From Fredinandcohnia onubensis (GTDB taxonomy: Bacteria > Bacillota > Bacilli > Bacillales > Bacillaceae_L), in the NCBI RefSeq assembly GCF_002734285.1, contig NZ_NSEA01000021.1:83326-147325 (forward strand): a DNA stretch of 64,000 nt, read 5' to 3'. Numbering within the stretch: position 1 is the first letter of the stretch; the number at the start of each line of letters is the position of its first letter. Made by a program: the position numbers and the translations under genes. The notes under the pieces are model-generated. The model saw only the letters and a list, made by a program, of their open reading frames with translations, did not search any database and was not told where the DNA came from. This document shows positions 1 to 9,030 of the stretch, piece by piece.

Positions 1-12
1 AGTGCGATTACG

Positions 13-1206
13 ATGAAAAGCGAGGATTTTGAAAAACAGCTTATGGAGTGGAGGCACTATCTTCATTCGCATCCAGAAAGTGCATTTGAAGAAAGAAATA
101 CTTCTGATTTTTTAGCTAAAGTCCTAACAGATATGGGATTAGAGGTTCACAGAAATATTGGTGGTACTGGAATCGTAGCTAATCTGACAGTGGGTGATGG
201 GAAAGGAATCATTGGGATTCGATCAGACATAGATGCTATTAATCTAACAGAAGTGGGAGTACATCCATACGCCTCACAGAATCCAGGTAAAATGCATGCG
301 TGTGGTCATGATGGACATATGGCTACAGTATTGGGGGCAGCAAAGCTATTAACGGAGCGCAAAAATTTTAATGGGACCGTTCGATTAATTTTTCAACCTG
401 CAGAAGAAACAGGTAAAGGTGCTTTTGCCATGATGAAGGATGGACTATTCGATCGGTTTCCAGTAGATGAGATTTATGGCATGCATAATATGCCAGGAAT
501 GCCAGCGGGTTCCATCTCAACTCGAGCAGGAGGAATTATGGCATGTGAGGATAATTTTGTGATCCATATTAAGGGTCAAGGCTCACATGCATCAAGTCCT
601 CATGTGGGGAAAGATCCCATTGTTATTGCATCTGAAATTGTTCTTGCTTTGCAAACGATTATATCCCGTAATATGAATCCAAATGTTCCGGCTGTCATTT
701 CGTGTACTGAATTTATCACAGATGGGATACGCAATGCCATACCAACAAATGTAGTGATTAAAGGGGATACGAGAAGTTATACTCCAGAGGTACAAGAGTT
801 ACTAGAGGAACGAATGAGAACGATTAGTGAGGGAATTTGCAAAATAAATGGAGCGGAGTGTCAATTTGAATATACGCACGAATTCGCACCAACCGTGAAC
901 TGGGAAGAATGTGTTGAGATTGCAGTTCAAGTAGCCAAAAATGTCGTTGGCGAAAAGAATGTGGATGGAAATTGTCAACCGTGGATGGCTTCTGAAGACT
1001 TCGGAGCATTTTTAGAAAAGGTACCTGGTTGTTTTGTCTTTATTGGGAATGGTGATGATTCAGACGGAATCGGCAATATTCCACTTCATAATTCACGCTA
1101 TGACTTTAATGATAAAATCCTAACCACTGGAGCGGAATATTTTGCCGAATTAATTAAGGTCCGTCTGCCAAAGGATTCCTCTGTTTTAGATGCTAAGCGG
1201 AAATGA
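13..1206 (+). CDS. M20D-family amidohydrolase (N-acyl amino acid / hippurate hydrolase-like)
   Basis: Predicted metal-dependent amidohydrolase of 397 aa, close to the usual length of HipO/AbgA-type enzymes, which release an amino acid from an N-acyl conjugate in the cytoplasm. Seen: HACGHDGH at residues 95-102, which supplies the metal-ligand Cys and His, QPAEETGKG at 128-136 with the catalytic Glu pair, and a C-terminal PLHN metal-ligand His. The ATG at 13 has no ribosome binding site in the 12 visible bases and the frame is open to base 1, so the true start may lie outside the window. The exact substrate cannot be told. A second, distant M20 enzyme lies at 49081. Confidence 0.85.
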   Translation: MKSEDFEKQLMEWRHYLHSHPESAFEERNTSDFLAKVLTDMGLEVHRNIGGTGIVANLTVGDGKGIIGIRSDIDAINLTEVGVHPYASQNPGKMHACGHDGHMATVLGAAKLLTERKNFNGTVRLIFQPAEETGKGAFAMMKDGLFDRFPVDEIYGMHNMPGMPAGSISTRAGGIMACEDNFVIHIKGQGSHASSPHVGKDPIVIASEIVLALQTIISRNMNPNVPAVISCTEFITDGIRNAIPTNVVIKGDTRSYTPEVQELLEERMRTISEGICKINGAECQFEYTHEFAPTVNWEECVEIAVQVAKNVVGEKNVDGNCQPWMASEDFGAFLEKVPGCFVFIGNGDDSDGIGNIPLHNSRYDFNDKILTTGAEYFAELIKVRLPKDSSVLDAKRK

Positions 1207-1240
1207 AAGAGTGATTCCTGAAAAACATGTCATCGTAGCG

Positions 1241-1340
1241 ATTTATGGCTGATAATGTAAAAATATGGCTGATAATCCAAAAATACGGCTAATAAATAAA
1301 ATTTATGGCTAATAATTCGTGATTATGGCCGATAGCTAAA
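1241..1340. repeat. Tandem repeat, five 20-bp units
   Basis: Five consecutive 20-bp units start at 1241, 1261, 1281, 1301 and 1321. Each contains the core TATGGCTGATAA or a close variant (TACGGCTAATAA, TATGGCCGATAG). The period is exact, with variation mainly in the last bases of each unit. The block is intergenic, just after the M20 gene and before a terminator hairpin. Confidence 0.9.
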
Positions 1341-1478
1341 ATTATTTCACACTTTGTCCACACAAATAGGAGAGGCAAATCCAAAAGTGTCTATACCCAT
1401 AGCCGAAACTTAAGCCTAAGCACATAACTTGTTTAATATTGGATTGCAAAGACGCAATAAGAAAAAAATTAAATCAGT

Positions 1479-1512
1479 AAACCCGTTAACCCTTGTTGTT
1501 AACGGGTTTTTT
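1479..1512 (+). terminator. Intrinsic terminator
   Basis: Perfect 12-bp stem AAACCCGTTAAC / GTTAACGGGTTT with a 7-base loop, running into six T's. It closes the transcript of the M20 gene, about 270 bases after its stop. Confidence 0.9.
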
Positions 1513-1527
1513 AGGTACTGACAAGAA

Positions 1528-1600
1528 GTGGTTCGCTGTTCCGAGAAGGATTAATGCACCATTATGTTGAAGTTAATAAGCAAACGAAGGAGTTTAAAGA
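1528..1600 (+). repeat. Dispersed hairpin repeat (degenerate copy)
   Basis: Contains the family core GAAGGATTAATGCACC followed by TGTTGAAGTTA and a tail ending in AACGAAGGAG. The left half of the hairpin is eroded. It lies directly upstream of the VOC gene at 1616. Confidence 0.6.
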
Positions 1601-1615
1601 AGGGAGATAGTTTAT

Positions 1616-1966
1616 ATGATGATAAAGGGTTTCGGGGGAATCTTTTGGAGAACTAAAGATGTAGATGCAATCAAAAAATGGTACAGTGAGGTCTTGAATT
1701 TAGATTTTGAAGGTTGGAATGGGACAATTATAAAACCCCAATCAGGAAATGAAACGATTTTTTCTTTTTTTACTGAGGATGACCTTTACTTTCCAACAGA
1801 ACAGCAAGTGATGTTAAATTTCCAAGTCGATAATATAGACGAGTCTATTAAGCATCTTGAACAAATGGGTGTCCCTCTTGAAAAGGATAAAGAGGCAAGT
1901 GATTATGGTACGTTTATTTGGATTAAAGATCCTGAAGGTAGATTGATTGAGCTATGGGAGAAATAG
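1616..1966 (+). CDS. VOC-family (glyoxalase/dioxygenase-like) protein
   Basis: A 116-aa single-domain vicinal-oxygen-chelate protein. Such proteins are small metal-dependent enzymes or binding proteins, often linked to resistance or detoxification. Seen: the N-terminal beta strand leading into the TKDVDAIKKWYSEVLN helix, and the C-terminal IKDPEGRLIELWE motif with the metal-ligand Glu. Start: two ATGs in tandem (1616, 1619) behind AAGGGAGA; either fits. It stands alone between a repeat copy on each side. The specific reaction is unknown. Confidence 0.8.
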   Translation: MMIKGFGGIFWRTKDVDAIKKWYSEVLNLDFEGWNGTIIKPQSGNETIFSFFTEDDLYFPTEQQVMLNFQVDNIDESIKHLEQMGVPLEKDKEASDYGTFIWIKDPEGRLIELWEK

Positions 1967-2044
1967 AGGGTTGTCATTATTATTGAACAAATGGAGTAGG
2001 TTAACGTAATTTAGTAACGTTTGTGAAAATTTCATTTAAGCATA

Positions 2045-2127
2045 CCGGTGCGATGATCTAAGAAGGATTATCGCTTTTTTGGTTGCTGTTTTTTGATTAA
2101 CGTTGCAAGTTAGTTGAACGAGAATGG
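2045..2127 (+). repeat. Dispersed hairpin repeat, head and tail
   Basis: Head hairpin GCGATGATC / GGATTATCGC followed by a run of T's, then a tail GATTAACGTTGCAAGTTAGTTGAACGAGAA. It starts about 80 bases after the VOC stop. The tail creates a spurious in-frame TTG start for the next ORF, so that gene is better begun at 2195. Confidence 0.8.
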
Positions 2128-2194
2128 AATCTCTAAAGGTATTTTTCTCCTTCATGTAGAACAAATAGTAAGTAACTTAAATAGAGGTGAACCA

Positions 2195-2914
2195 ATGGGG
2201 AATTTGAATAAGTTAACCCATATAGATGCGGCACATAAATTTATCAATAAGCATTTTCCGAATTGTCAAGGAGCCTTATTAGCAGGGAGTGTGGTTAGAG
2301 GAGAGGCAACAGAAACATCTGACCTTGATATTGTTATTTTCGATAAAAACCTGAGTTCATCGTTCAGAGAATCTTTAATAGACAATGGCTGGGCTATTGA
2401 GGTGTTTGTACATAGCTTAACTTCTTATCAACACTTTTTTGAAATGGATTATATAAGAGCGAGACCCTCAATGCCAAGGATGGTTTCAGAAGGAATCGTC
2501 ATAAAAGATGCTGGAATAATGGATTCTATAAAAAAAGAGGCTAATGATCTATTAAATAAAGGTCCAGAAGAATGGTCAGAAGAGACGATAAATACAAAGC
2601 GATATTTTATAACCGATGCACTAGATGATTTTATAGGTTGTTCGGATAGAGCAGAAGAGCTATTTATAGCCAATACACTTGCGGAATTAATAAGCGAATT
2701 CGTTCTGAGAACAAACCGTCAATGGATTGGTGCATCAAAATGGGTCATTCGTTCATTAAGAAACTATGATTCAGAGTTCGCCACTCATTTTGTAGAAGCT
2801 TTTGATATGTTTTATAAGGATGGTCAGAAAAATCAAGTGATCGAATTAGTTGATACTGTCTTGCAACCCTTTGGGGGTCGATTGTTCGATGGGTTTACTT
2901 TTGGGAAAAAGTGA
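2195..2914 (+). CDS. Nucleotidyltransferase-domain protein (aminoglycoside adenylyltransferase-like fold)
   Basis: A 239-aa protein with the polymerase-beta-type nucleotidyltransferase signature: GS at residues 31-32 and SDLD at 42-45, supplying the two catalytic carboxylates. The family moves a nucleotide from NTP to a small molecule or protein; many members modify aminoglycosides, but the substrate here cannot be assigned. Start chosen at ATG 2195 behind AGAGGTG; the longer frame from 2114 begins inside the dispersed repeat and has no ribosome binding site. Monocistronic. Confidence 0.75.
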   Translation: MGNLNKLTHIDAAHKFINKHFPNCQGALLAGSVVRGEATETSDLDIVIFDKNLSSSFRESLIDNGWAIEVFVHSLTSYQHFFEMDYIRARPSMPRMVSEGIVIKDAGIMDSIKKEANDLLNKGPEEWSEETINTKRYFITDALDDFIGCSDRAEELFIANTLAELISEFVLRTNRQWIGASKWVIRSLRNYDSEFATHFVEAFDMFYKDGQKNQVIELVDTVLQPFGGRLFDGFTFGKK

Positions 2915-2988
2915 AGAAACGGTGAATAGACTTATGATGCAGGTTTTGTTGATTACCTAAGGCCAAAAATAGATAGGGAGTTTTCTAG

Positions 2989-4026
2989 GTGAAAAGAAAA
3001 AGAAAAGTAACCACTTTTTTTATATCGATAACTCTGATCATTCTTCTACTTCTATTGTTTCCTACTTGGACACCTAAGATAGAGGGGGAAAACAGCATTG
3101 CTATATTAGAGAGCATAGAAATAAACGGAACAGAACTTGAAGTAATGATAAGAGGTGTAGACCGAAACAATCCAATTATCATTTTCGTACACGGTGGACC
3201 GGGGTGCTCTGAAATTCCTTATGTGAGAAAGTATCAAGATTTACTCGAAGAGCATTTTACGATTGTTCATTATGACCAAAGAGGGAGTGGAAAATCATAT
3301 CGATTCTTTGAGGATTATTCTACTATTTCCTCGGATCAACATGTTGAAGATCTATTGGCTTTAACAGACTTTGTAAAAGATGAATTTTCTCAAGAAAAGG
3401 TTCTATTGATTGGTCATTCTTTCGGTACCTATATAGGGATGAAGGCTGTAGATAAAGCTCCTGATAAATATGCTGCTTATATCGGGATTGGTCAAGTTTC
3501 AAATTATATAAATAGCGAAGTAGATAGTTTCAACTATACAATGAGTGAAGCAAATAAAGCTGGAAATCATAAGGATGTAGATAAACTCAAGCTTCTTGAA
3601 GATTCTATTAAAAAAGGGGAAGCACATACCCCAAGAGATATCGTTCGGAAGTATGGAGGGGCATCGCGGTTAATTAACGATAATATGGATTATTACATCG
3701 GATTTCTAACGAATCCCGAATACAATTTACTAGATGTTATTCGTTATATAAAAGGGATCTCAGCCACGCAAGGGATATTACTTGCTGAAGAAAAGGAGAA
3801 TGATATTACAGCAGTTGTTAATAGTCTAGATATCCCTATGTATTTTGTTATGGGAAAATATGATTATATGACATCTACGAAATCAGCAAAAGCATATTTT
3901 GATAACGTAAATGCTCCTTTTAAGGACTTTATCGTCTTTGAAAAATCTGCACATTATCCACAATTCGAAGAAAAAATCGTTTTTGAAGATTGGCTAGTTA
4001 AAACTTGGAAAAGCTTAGAGAAATAG
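2989..4026 (+). CDS. Alpha/beta hydrolase, proline iminopeptidase-like, membrane-anchored
   Basis: A 345-aa alpha/beta hydrolase, S33-peptidase-like. Seen: an N-terminal hydrophobic segment at residues 8-25 (membrane anchor or uncleaved signal), oxyanion motif HGGPG at 68-72, DQRGSGKS at 96-103, and nucleophile elbow GHSFG with Ser144. The catalytic His is probably that in SAHYPQFEE near the C terminus. Start GTG 2989 follows AGGGAG at good spacing. The family cleaves N-terminal residues or hydrolyses small esters; the anchor suggests an extracytoplasmic or membrane-bound role. Substrate unknown. Confidence 0.8.
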   Translation: MKRKRKVTTFFISITLIILLLLLFPTWTPKIEGENSIAILESIEINGTELEVMIRGVDRNNPIIIFVHGGPGCSEIPYVRKYQDLLEEHFTIVHYDQRGSGKSYRFFEDYSTISSDQHVEDLLALTDFVKDEFSQEKVLLIGHSFGTYIGMKAVDKAPDKYAAYIGIGQVSNYINSEVDSFNYTMSEANKAGNHKDVDKLKLLEDSIKKGEAHTPRDIVRKYGGASRLINDNMDYYIGFLTNPEYNLLDVIRYIKGISATQGILLAEEKENDITAVVNSLDIPMYFVMGKYDYMTSTKSAKAYFDNVNAPFKDFIVFEKSAHYPQFEEKIVFEDWLVKTWKSLEK

Positions 4027-4078
4027 TAAAGAAAATAGAAACAGAATGAATTAGTAAAAAGTCGAAAGGAAGATTGTT

Positions 4079-4624
4079 ATGGTTTATATCGCACTTCTTC
4101 GTGGAATTAATGTGGGGGGAAACAATAAAATTGACATGAAGGTGCTTAAACAAACCTTTGAACGAGTCGGGATGAAGGATGTGGTGACCTACATCAATAC
4201 AGGTAATATTATTTTTTCATCTAATGACCAATCAAAAACAGAGCTATCACGTATTTTGGAAGAAGCCATCCATGATGATTTCGGATTACGAATTAAAGTA
4301 GTCGTTCGAAGTATCGATGATGTCAGAGGAATCATTCAAGCAATTCCTGACACATGGAAAAATGACAAAGACATGAAAAGTGATGTCATGTTTTTATGGG
4401 ATGAAATTGATGACGAAACTGTACTTGAGAATTTGGTCATGAAACCAACGATTGACACGGTGAAATATGTCCCAGGAGCGATTCTATGGTCCATTGAAAA
4501 GAAAAATGCAAACAAAAGTGGCATGTCAAAAATCATTGGAACAAAGATATACAAGCAAGTAACTGTAAGAAATGTCAACACTGCTCGTAAAATATATGAA
4601 CTCATGGAAGCTCAAAACAGATAG
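4079..4624 (+). CDS. DUF1697 family protein
   Basis: A 181-aa protein matching DUF1697 along its length: the N-terminal YIALLRGINVGGNNKIDM motif, then TYINTGNIIFSS, and the C-terminal RNVNTARKIYELM segment. The family has a two-subdomain alpha/beta fold and no established function. ATG 4079 follows GAAAGGAAG. It stands alone, followed by a dispersed repeat that may terminate it. Confidence 0.85.
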   Translation: MVYIALLRGINVGGNNKIDMKVLKQTFERVGMKDVVTYINTGNIIFSSNDQSKTELSRILEEAIHDDFGLRIKVVVRSIDDVRGIIQAIPDTWKNDKDMKSDVMFLWDEIDDETVLENLVMKPTIDTVKYVPGAILWSIEKKNANKSGMSKIIGTKIYKQVTVRNVNTARKIYELMEAQNR

Positions 4625-4720
4625 ACAGCCGATTTAAACGTACAATCGATTTTTATTGTTTTGGCAAGGAGAATCGAATCTATTAAAGACTACTACCGTG
4701 TAAAAAAACTTAATTTGTTA

Positions 4721-4770
4721 AACTAACAGGTGCGTTGATCCAAAAAGGATTAAGGCGCCTTTTTTTAGGC
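4721..4770 (+). repeat. Dispersed hairpin repeat, head
   Basis: AACTAACAGGTGCGTTGATCC, a short A-rich loop, then GGATTAAGGCGCC and seven T's. The stem and T-run look like an intrinsic terminator for the DUF1697 gene. Confidence 0.85.
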
Positions 4771-4874
4771 AGTTGTTTTATTTATAAGCATGAAAATCGT
4801 ATGTTAATTTGGAATATTATGTTAATATGAACTATGAGCTGTGAAGAAAACAAATAATAAAAGGGGATCAATAG

Positions 4875-5063
4875 ATGAATATTTTTGTTATGCTACCCGT
4901 AATTATTTCAATGATAGGTTTATATTTAATTACAATTGGCTTGTGGGAATTAAGAGAGGGTGTAAATAGAAAGAAATATGTGACTTATATGTTTACTGGT
5001 TTAGTTCTACTTTTGTTCGTTGCAACATTATTTCCCTCTCTTTTGATGATGTTTTTGAACTAA
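4875..5063 (+). CDS. Small two-helix membrane protein, unknown
   Basis: A 62-aa protein not recognised. It has two hydrophobic stretches (residues 4-23 and 38-60) separated by a charged loop REGVNRKK. ATG 4875 sits 9 bases after AAGGGGAT. No catalytic motif is visible. It is followed immediately by the 52-55-bp tandem repeat. Confidence 0.55.
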   Translation: MNIFVMLPVIISMIGLYLITIGLWELREGVNRKKYVTYMFTGLVLLLFVATLFPSLLMMFLN

Positions 5064-5108
5064 CTAAACAGGTAAATTCTACTTGAGCCTCTTGATAGCA
5101 ATCATACC

Positions 5109-5321
5109 CGATTGTCGACTGAGGCAGAGGAAAGGGAAACGCAAGTGTTCGAATCGTGCCCGATTGGCGGTAGGGGCAGGTAAAAGGGAAACGCGCAAGT
5201 GTTTGAATCATACCCGATTGGCGGTAGAGGCAGGTAAATGGGGAACGCAAGCGATCGAATCGTGCCCGATTGGCAGAAGAGGAAGGTAAAAAGGGAACGA
5301 AAGTAATCATAGAATTATACC
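5109..5321. repeat. Tandem repeat, four 52-55-bp units
   Basis: Units begin with CGATTG at 5109, 5161, 5215 and 5267. They share CGATTGGCGGTAG, GGCAGGTAAA, GGGAACGCAAG and an end like TCGAATCGTGCC. The block is richer in G+C than its surroundings and lies between two + strand genes. The last unit is the most diverged. Short ORFs across it on both strands appear to be by-products of the repeat. Confidence 0.9.
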
Positions 5322-5356
5322 TGATGTATGTTTTATAGAAAAGGAGGAATTAAACC

Positions 5357-6049
5357 ATGAAAATTGGTCTGATAGGTGATAGTTTAACTGAAGGTCGACC
5401 TGGAGTATCTTTTGTGGAGATTTTAAAAGAAAACTATCCAAGTGTTTCATTTGATAATCTTGGCAAACCAGGTGAAACAGTTAAAAGTTTGCATGCCCGT
5501 TTAACCAAAACAAAATTAGAAACAAACTATGATCTTATTTTCCTTTGGATTGGAGTCAATGATGTTTATTCCAAATTGTTGAAAGTCCAAGCACAGCCTG
5601 TTGCAAAAGATATCGAGGAATTTAGGGAGTTTTATAACAAAGTATTAGAAATGGCTCTTTCATCTACTAAACAAGTAGTTACAGTTTCGCCAGCTTTAGT
5701 GGGTGAAACTACACAAAATGAAAATGAAATAAAAAACATATCTACCACCATCGAATCCCTCTCAAGAGACCATCCAAATGTAAGTTTCTTAGACTTGCAT
5801 TCCGTATTCGCGAAACACCTTTCTAACGTCACTAGTTCAGATTACCTCAGTATCAACGTTATGAGAGTGATGGTGGATGTTCTCTTCTATAAAACTCCAA
5901 CTAGTATTGACCGGTTATCAAAAAAACGAGGACTTCACTTAACATTAGACGGCATTCATTTAAATAGTACGGGTGCAGCACTCGTTGCGGCACAATATTC
6001 AACTATGTTAGATCAACTATTATTTAACGACGATAAGTCCATTAAGTAG
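5357..6049 (+). CDS. SGNH/GDSL-type esterase or lipase
   Basis: A 230-aa SGNH hydrolase. Block I GDSLT puts the nucleophile at Ser9, block III GVND at 66-69 supplies the oxyanion Asn68, and block V DGIHLN at 198-203 supplies the Asp-His pair. No signal peptide, so probably cytoplasmic. Such enzymes deacylate or de-esterify small esters, phospholipids or acyl sugars; the substrate is not evident. ATG 5357 lies behind AAGGAGGAA. The sequence between residues 150 and 185 is more variable than in typical short SGNH enzymes. Confidence 0.85.
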   Translation: MKIGLIGDSLTEGRPGVSFVEILKENYPSVSFDNLGKPGETVKSLHARLTKTKLETNYDLIFLWIGVNDVYSKLLKVQAQPVAKDIEEFREFYNKVLEMALSSTKQVVTVSPALVGETTQNENEIKNISTTIESLSRDHPNVSFLDLHSVFAKHLSNVTSSDYLSINVMRVMVDVLFYKTPTSIDRLSKKRGLHLTLDGIHLNSTGAALVAAQYSTMLDQLLFNDDKSIK

Positions 6050-6313
6050 TATTTACTTTTTATAGAATGGGAAGTAGTAATCGTTGGCCTTCTGTCCTTT
6101 AAAAAACTTAATTTTTTCAGAAGGTTATAAAAGTTGATTACTAGAATATATGAAAATAAACAAAATAACAAAATGTGACTTTAGTAGTAGGGTGGATGCC
6201 ATTGCTTAATTTTAGGCTGTTATTTATACGCATTCGCCTTTTTTTATGGGAAAGAGATTAAATTGACTTAAGATAACAAGTTCTAACTAAATAGAACTAT
6301 GGAGGTAATGTAG

Positions 6314-7267
6314 GTGAAAGCAGCTATATATAGTACTTTTGGCTCTCCTGAAGTTATAGGTATAAAAGAGGTCGAACAGCCATCTATCAAGGATCAAGAT
6401 AGGGTGTTGATTCGTGTACACAGTGCTTCTGTTAATACTTTAGACTATCTATACCGAAAAGGTTATTATCCTACAAGGATAGATAATGGACTATCAAAAC
6501 CAAAAAACCCGATACTCGGCATAGATGTTGCGGGTACGATTGAGGCAGTTGGTGATAGTGTTCGTAAATTTAAGGTGGGTGATCATGTTTTTGGGAGTTG
6601 CTTCGGTTCTCATTCTGAATATGTCTCTCCACGTGAAAGTTTCCTTAGTCATATGCCAAAAAACATAACTTTTGAAGAAGCAGCTGCTATACCGTGTGCT
6701 GCCCAAACTGCATTACAAGCGTTGCGGGATGTAGCAAAGGTAAAGCAAGGGCAAAGAGTCTTAATATATGGAGCATCTGGCGGAGTAGGGCATTTTGCAG
6801 TTCAACTTGCGAAATACTTTGGGGCTGAGGTCACAGCTGTTTGTAGTACATCCAATCTGGATTGGGTTAAAGATCTTGGGGCAGATTATGTTCTTGATTA
6901 TACCAAGGAAGATTTCAAGAAAAATGGGATTCAGTACGATATTATTCTGGATGCAGTTGGTAAGCGATCTTATTTCAGTTGCATGAACTCTTTAACCGAG
7001 GATGGTATTTATATTACTGAACACTTATTTTCGCCTAGAACTCAACCTCTTCAATTGATGATTGGTTCAATATTATGTCGAAAGAAAGCAAAAACTCATT
7101 TTACGAAACCAAACGATAAAGATTTGGAATTCCTAAGTGGTCTTGTGGAAGAAGAAAAATTAAAACCTGTCATTGAGAAAAGTTTTTCTTTGGAACAGAT
7201 TGTTGAGGCACACCGGCACATTGAAAGTGGACGTACAAAGGGGAAGATTGTTCTTAAGGTCAAATAG
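6314..7267 (+). CDS. NAD(P)-dependent MDR-family oxidoreductase (quinone reductase-like)
   Basis: A 317-aa medium-chain dehydrogenase/reductase. An N-terminal GroES-like domain (ILGIDVAGTIEAVG at about 73-86) precedes a Rossmann domain with YGASGGVGHFAVQLAK at about 156-171. Catalytic and structural zinc ligands are absent, as in quinone or enone reductases. Start GTG 6314 follows GGAGG. The paralogue at 7919 has the same layout. Expected activity is NAD(P)H-dependent reduction of a C=C or quinone; the substrate is unknown. Confidence 0.85.
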   Translation: MKAAIYSTFGSPEVIGIKEVEQPSIKDQDRVLIRVHSASVNTLDYLYRKGYYPTRIDNGLSKPKNPILGIDVAGTIEAVGDSVRKFKVGDHVFGSCFGSHSEYVSPRESFLSHMPKNITFEEAAAIPCAAQTALQALRDVAKVKQGQRVLIYGASGGVGHFAVQLAKYFGAEVTAVCSTSNLDWVKDLGADYVLDYTKEDFKKNGIQYDIILDAVGKRSYFSCMNSLTEDGIYITEHLFSPRTQPLQLMIGSILCRKKAKTHFTKPNDKDLEFLSGLVEEEKLKPVIEKSFSLEQIVEAHRHIESGRTKGKIVLKVK

Positions 7268-7411
7268 GATATTTGTTCGTATTATGTGGTGCATAGCAAT
7301 CATTGCTTATTTATTTGAGGGCTTTGAGAAACTAAATGTTATTGAGTGTCATTTTTCAAGTAGGAAAAAGTAGCTTTGTTATAGATGGTAAACGCAGAAA
7401 GGGAGATTTTT

Positions 7412-7762
7412 ATGTACAATGTATTATATTTTTATCCAGTCCTGAAACATAAAAAGGATAGATTTATAGAAATTAACAAACAGGCTGCACTTATTTATAA
7501 GGAATATGGTGCTATTGAAGATGAGACATTCCAGAGCACCTTTATTGATGCGATCTATGGTTGTAAAGGGATGGAGGCATCGGTAGAGTTGCATGAAAAT
7601 GAAACGTTGATGTGCTCAGTTTCTACATTTAATAATAAACATCATCATGATATAGTAATGGAAAAAGTAGACTCGGATATGCGAATTGAAGAATTATATA
7701 ATGAAATGATTCAAGTTATTGATATGAGCCGAGTGGTTCGTGGTGAATTTGAGAAGGTTTAA
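7412..7762 (+). CDS. DUF1428-like (YbaA-type) small protein
   Basis: A 116-aa protein whose N terminus (an aromatic strand followed by KDRFIEINKQAALIYKEYGAIE) resembles the DUF1428/YbaA alpha-beta barrel fold. Start set at ATG 7412, nine codons inside the longest frame, because GAAAGGGAG precedes it at correct spacing. The central HHHD stretch is unusual. Function unknown. It lies between two MDR oxidoreductases. Confidence 0.55.
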   Translation: MYNVLYFYPVLKHKKDRFIEINKQAALIYKEYGAIEDETFQSTFIDAIYGCKGMEASVELHENETLMCSVSTFNNKHHHDIVMEKVDSDMRIEELYNEMIQVIDMSRVVRGEFEKV

Positions 7763-7918
7763 TATAAATTACTTTTCTTATTTCATCAACGGGTGTTTTA
7801 ACTTAACAACGGAAGGGAGCGGCACCTCCCTTATCAGACTCTGACAGAAAGGAATGACTTCGCAGGAAGAAACAGATACTATGATTAAATACATTTTTGT
7901 AAAAAGGGAGTGCTTTCC

Positions 7919-8854
7919 ATGCGTGCGGTTATTATAAATGAATATGGTAGTAAAGATGTGCTAGTAGAGCAGGAGCTACCGAAACCAGAAATAAAAGCAA
8001 ACCAGGTACTTGTTGAGGTTTATGCAACCTCCATTAATCCAATTGATTGGAAACTTCGTGCGGGGTATTTGAAGGGAATGCTTGATTGGACATTCCCTAT
8101 AATCCTTGGCTGGGATGTGGCTGGTAAGATAGTTGAAGTTGGAGATGACGTGAACGATTTTCAGGTCGGGGATGAAGTTTTTGCGCGACCGGATACAACC
8201 CCTAGAGGTACATATGCGGAATTTACAGTTGTGGATGAAGAATTGCTTGCCAAAAAGCCTAGTAACCTAACCTTTGAAGAGGCTGCCTCTATTCCATTAG
8301 CAGGTCTAACCGCTTGGCAGTGTTTAGTGGATAAAACAAAAGTCAAGCAAGGAGATAAAGTACTCATACACGCTGGAGCGGGTGGTGTAGGTAGTTTGGC
8401 CATTCAAATGGCAAAACATCTTGGTGCCTATGTTGCTACAACAGCGAGTGAGAAAAATGAAGCATATGTAAAAAATCTAGGTGCGGATGAATTCATTAAT
8501 TACCGTTCACAACAATTTGAAGAAGAATTAAGTGATTATGATGTGGTCATTGATACAATGGGTGGCGAAATATTAAATAAAAGCTTCAAAATATTAAAAC
8601 CTGGTGGCAGACTAGTAACGATTGCCGGACAACCCGATCCAGCATTAATAGAAAAGCATCAAGTAACGGCAAGCTCCTATTGGTTAACGCCAAATGGTAA
8701 ACAACTAGGTGAATTAGGGGAATTACTTGAGAATGGAATACTGAAGCCTCAAGTGGGGAGTGTATTTGGTTTTTCAGCAGAAGAGTTACAAAAAGCACAT
8801 GAGTTAAGTGAAACAAATCATGCCAAAGGGAAAATTGTAATTAAAGTTAAATAA
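7919..8854 (+). CDS. NADP-dependent MDR-family oxidoreductase
   Basis: A 311-aa zinc-independent MDR reductase. The GroES-like domain carries PIILGWDVAGKIVEVGDDV at about 60-78. The Rossmann domain carries IHAGAGGVGSLAIQMAKHLGA at about 145-165. Start ATG 7919 sits 8 bases after AAAGGGAG; the GTG three codons earlier overlaps that site. It ends before a bidirectional terminator shared with the convergent lipoprotein gene. Substrate not known. Confidence 0.87.
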   Translation: MRAVIINEYGSKDVLVEQELPKPEIKANQVLVEVYATSINPIDWKLRAGYLKGMLDWTFPIILGWDVAGKIVEVGDDVNDFQVGDEVFARPDTTPRGTYAEFTVVDEELLAKKPSNLTFEEAASIPLAGLTAWQCLVDKTKVKQGDKVLIHAGAGGVGSLAIQMAKHLGAYVATTASEKNEAYVKNLGADEFINYRSQQFEEELSDYDVVIDTMGGEILNKSFKILKPGGRLVTIAGQPDPALIEKHQVTASSYWLTPNGKQLGELGELLENGILKPQVGSVFGFSAEELQKAHELSETNHAKGKIVIKVK

Positions 8855-8950
8855 TTGGTGGATAATTCGCACTCATTAAACAGATAAAAGTAAGAACGAA
8901 GAGAAAAAGTAAAGTGTTGCTGATGTTTAATGGAGGAACTATAAATAAAA

Positions 8951-8996
8951 AAGAAGATGAACACTACATGTTTGTAGTAGAGTTCATCTTCTTTTT
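8951..8996. terminator. Bidirectional terminator between convergent genes
   Basis: Outer stem AAGAAGATGAAC / GTTCATCTTCTT with an inner stem ACTACA / TTGTAGT; A's on the left and T's on the right serve both strands. It lies between the MDR gene (+) and the PrsA-like gene (-). Confidence 0.9.
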
Positions 8997-9030
8997 CCTC
9001 TGAAGGGGTATAGTTTTTGTGTGTAACATC

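Noticed and set aside
1241..1340. CRISPR array from the 20-bp and 52-55-bp tandem repeats
   Set aside because: Units are contiguous with no unique spacers between them and no cas genes are nearby.
2114..2194. N-terminal extension of the nucleotidyltransferase
   Set aside because: Its first codons come from the tail of a dispersed repeat; a good ribosome binding site and ATG lie at 2195.
4993..5310. 105-codon minus-strand frame and 68-codon + frame across the 5.1-kb tandem repeat
   Set aside because: Both arise from repeat units that happen to lack stops; the peptides are themselves repetitive and have no start signals.
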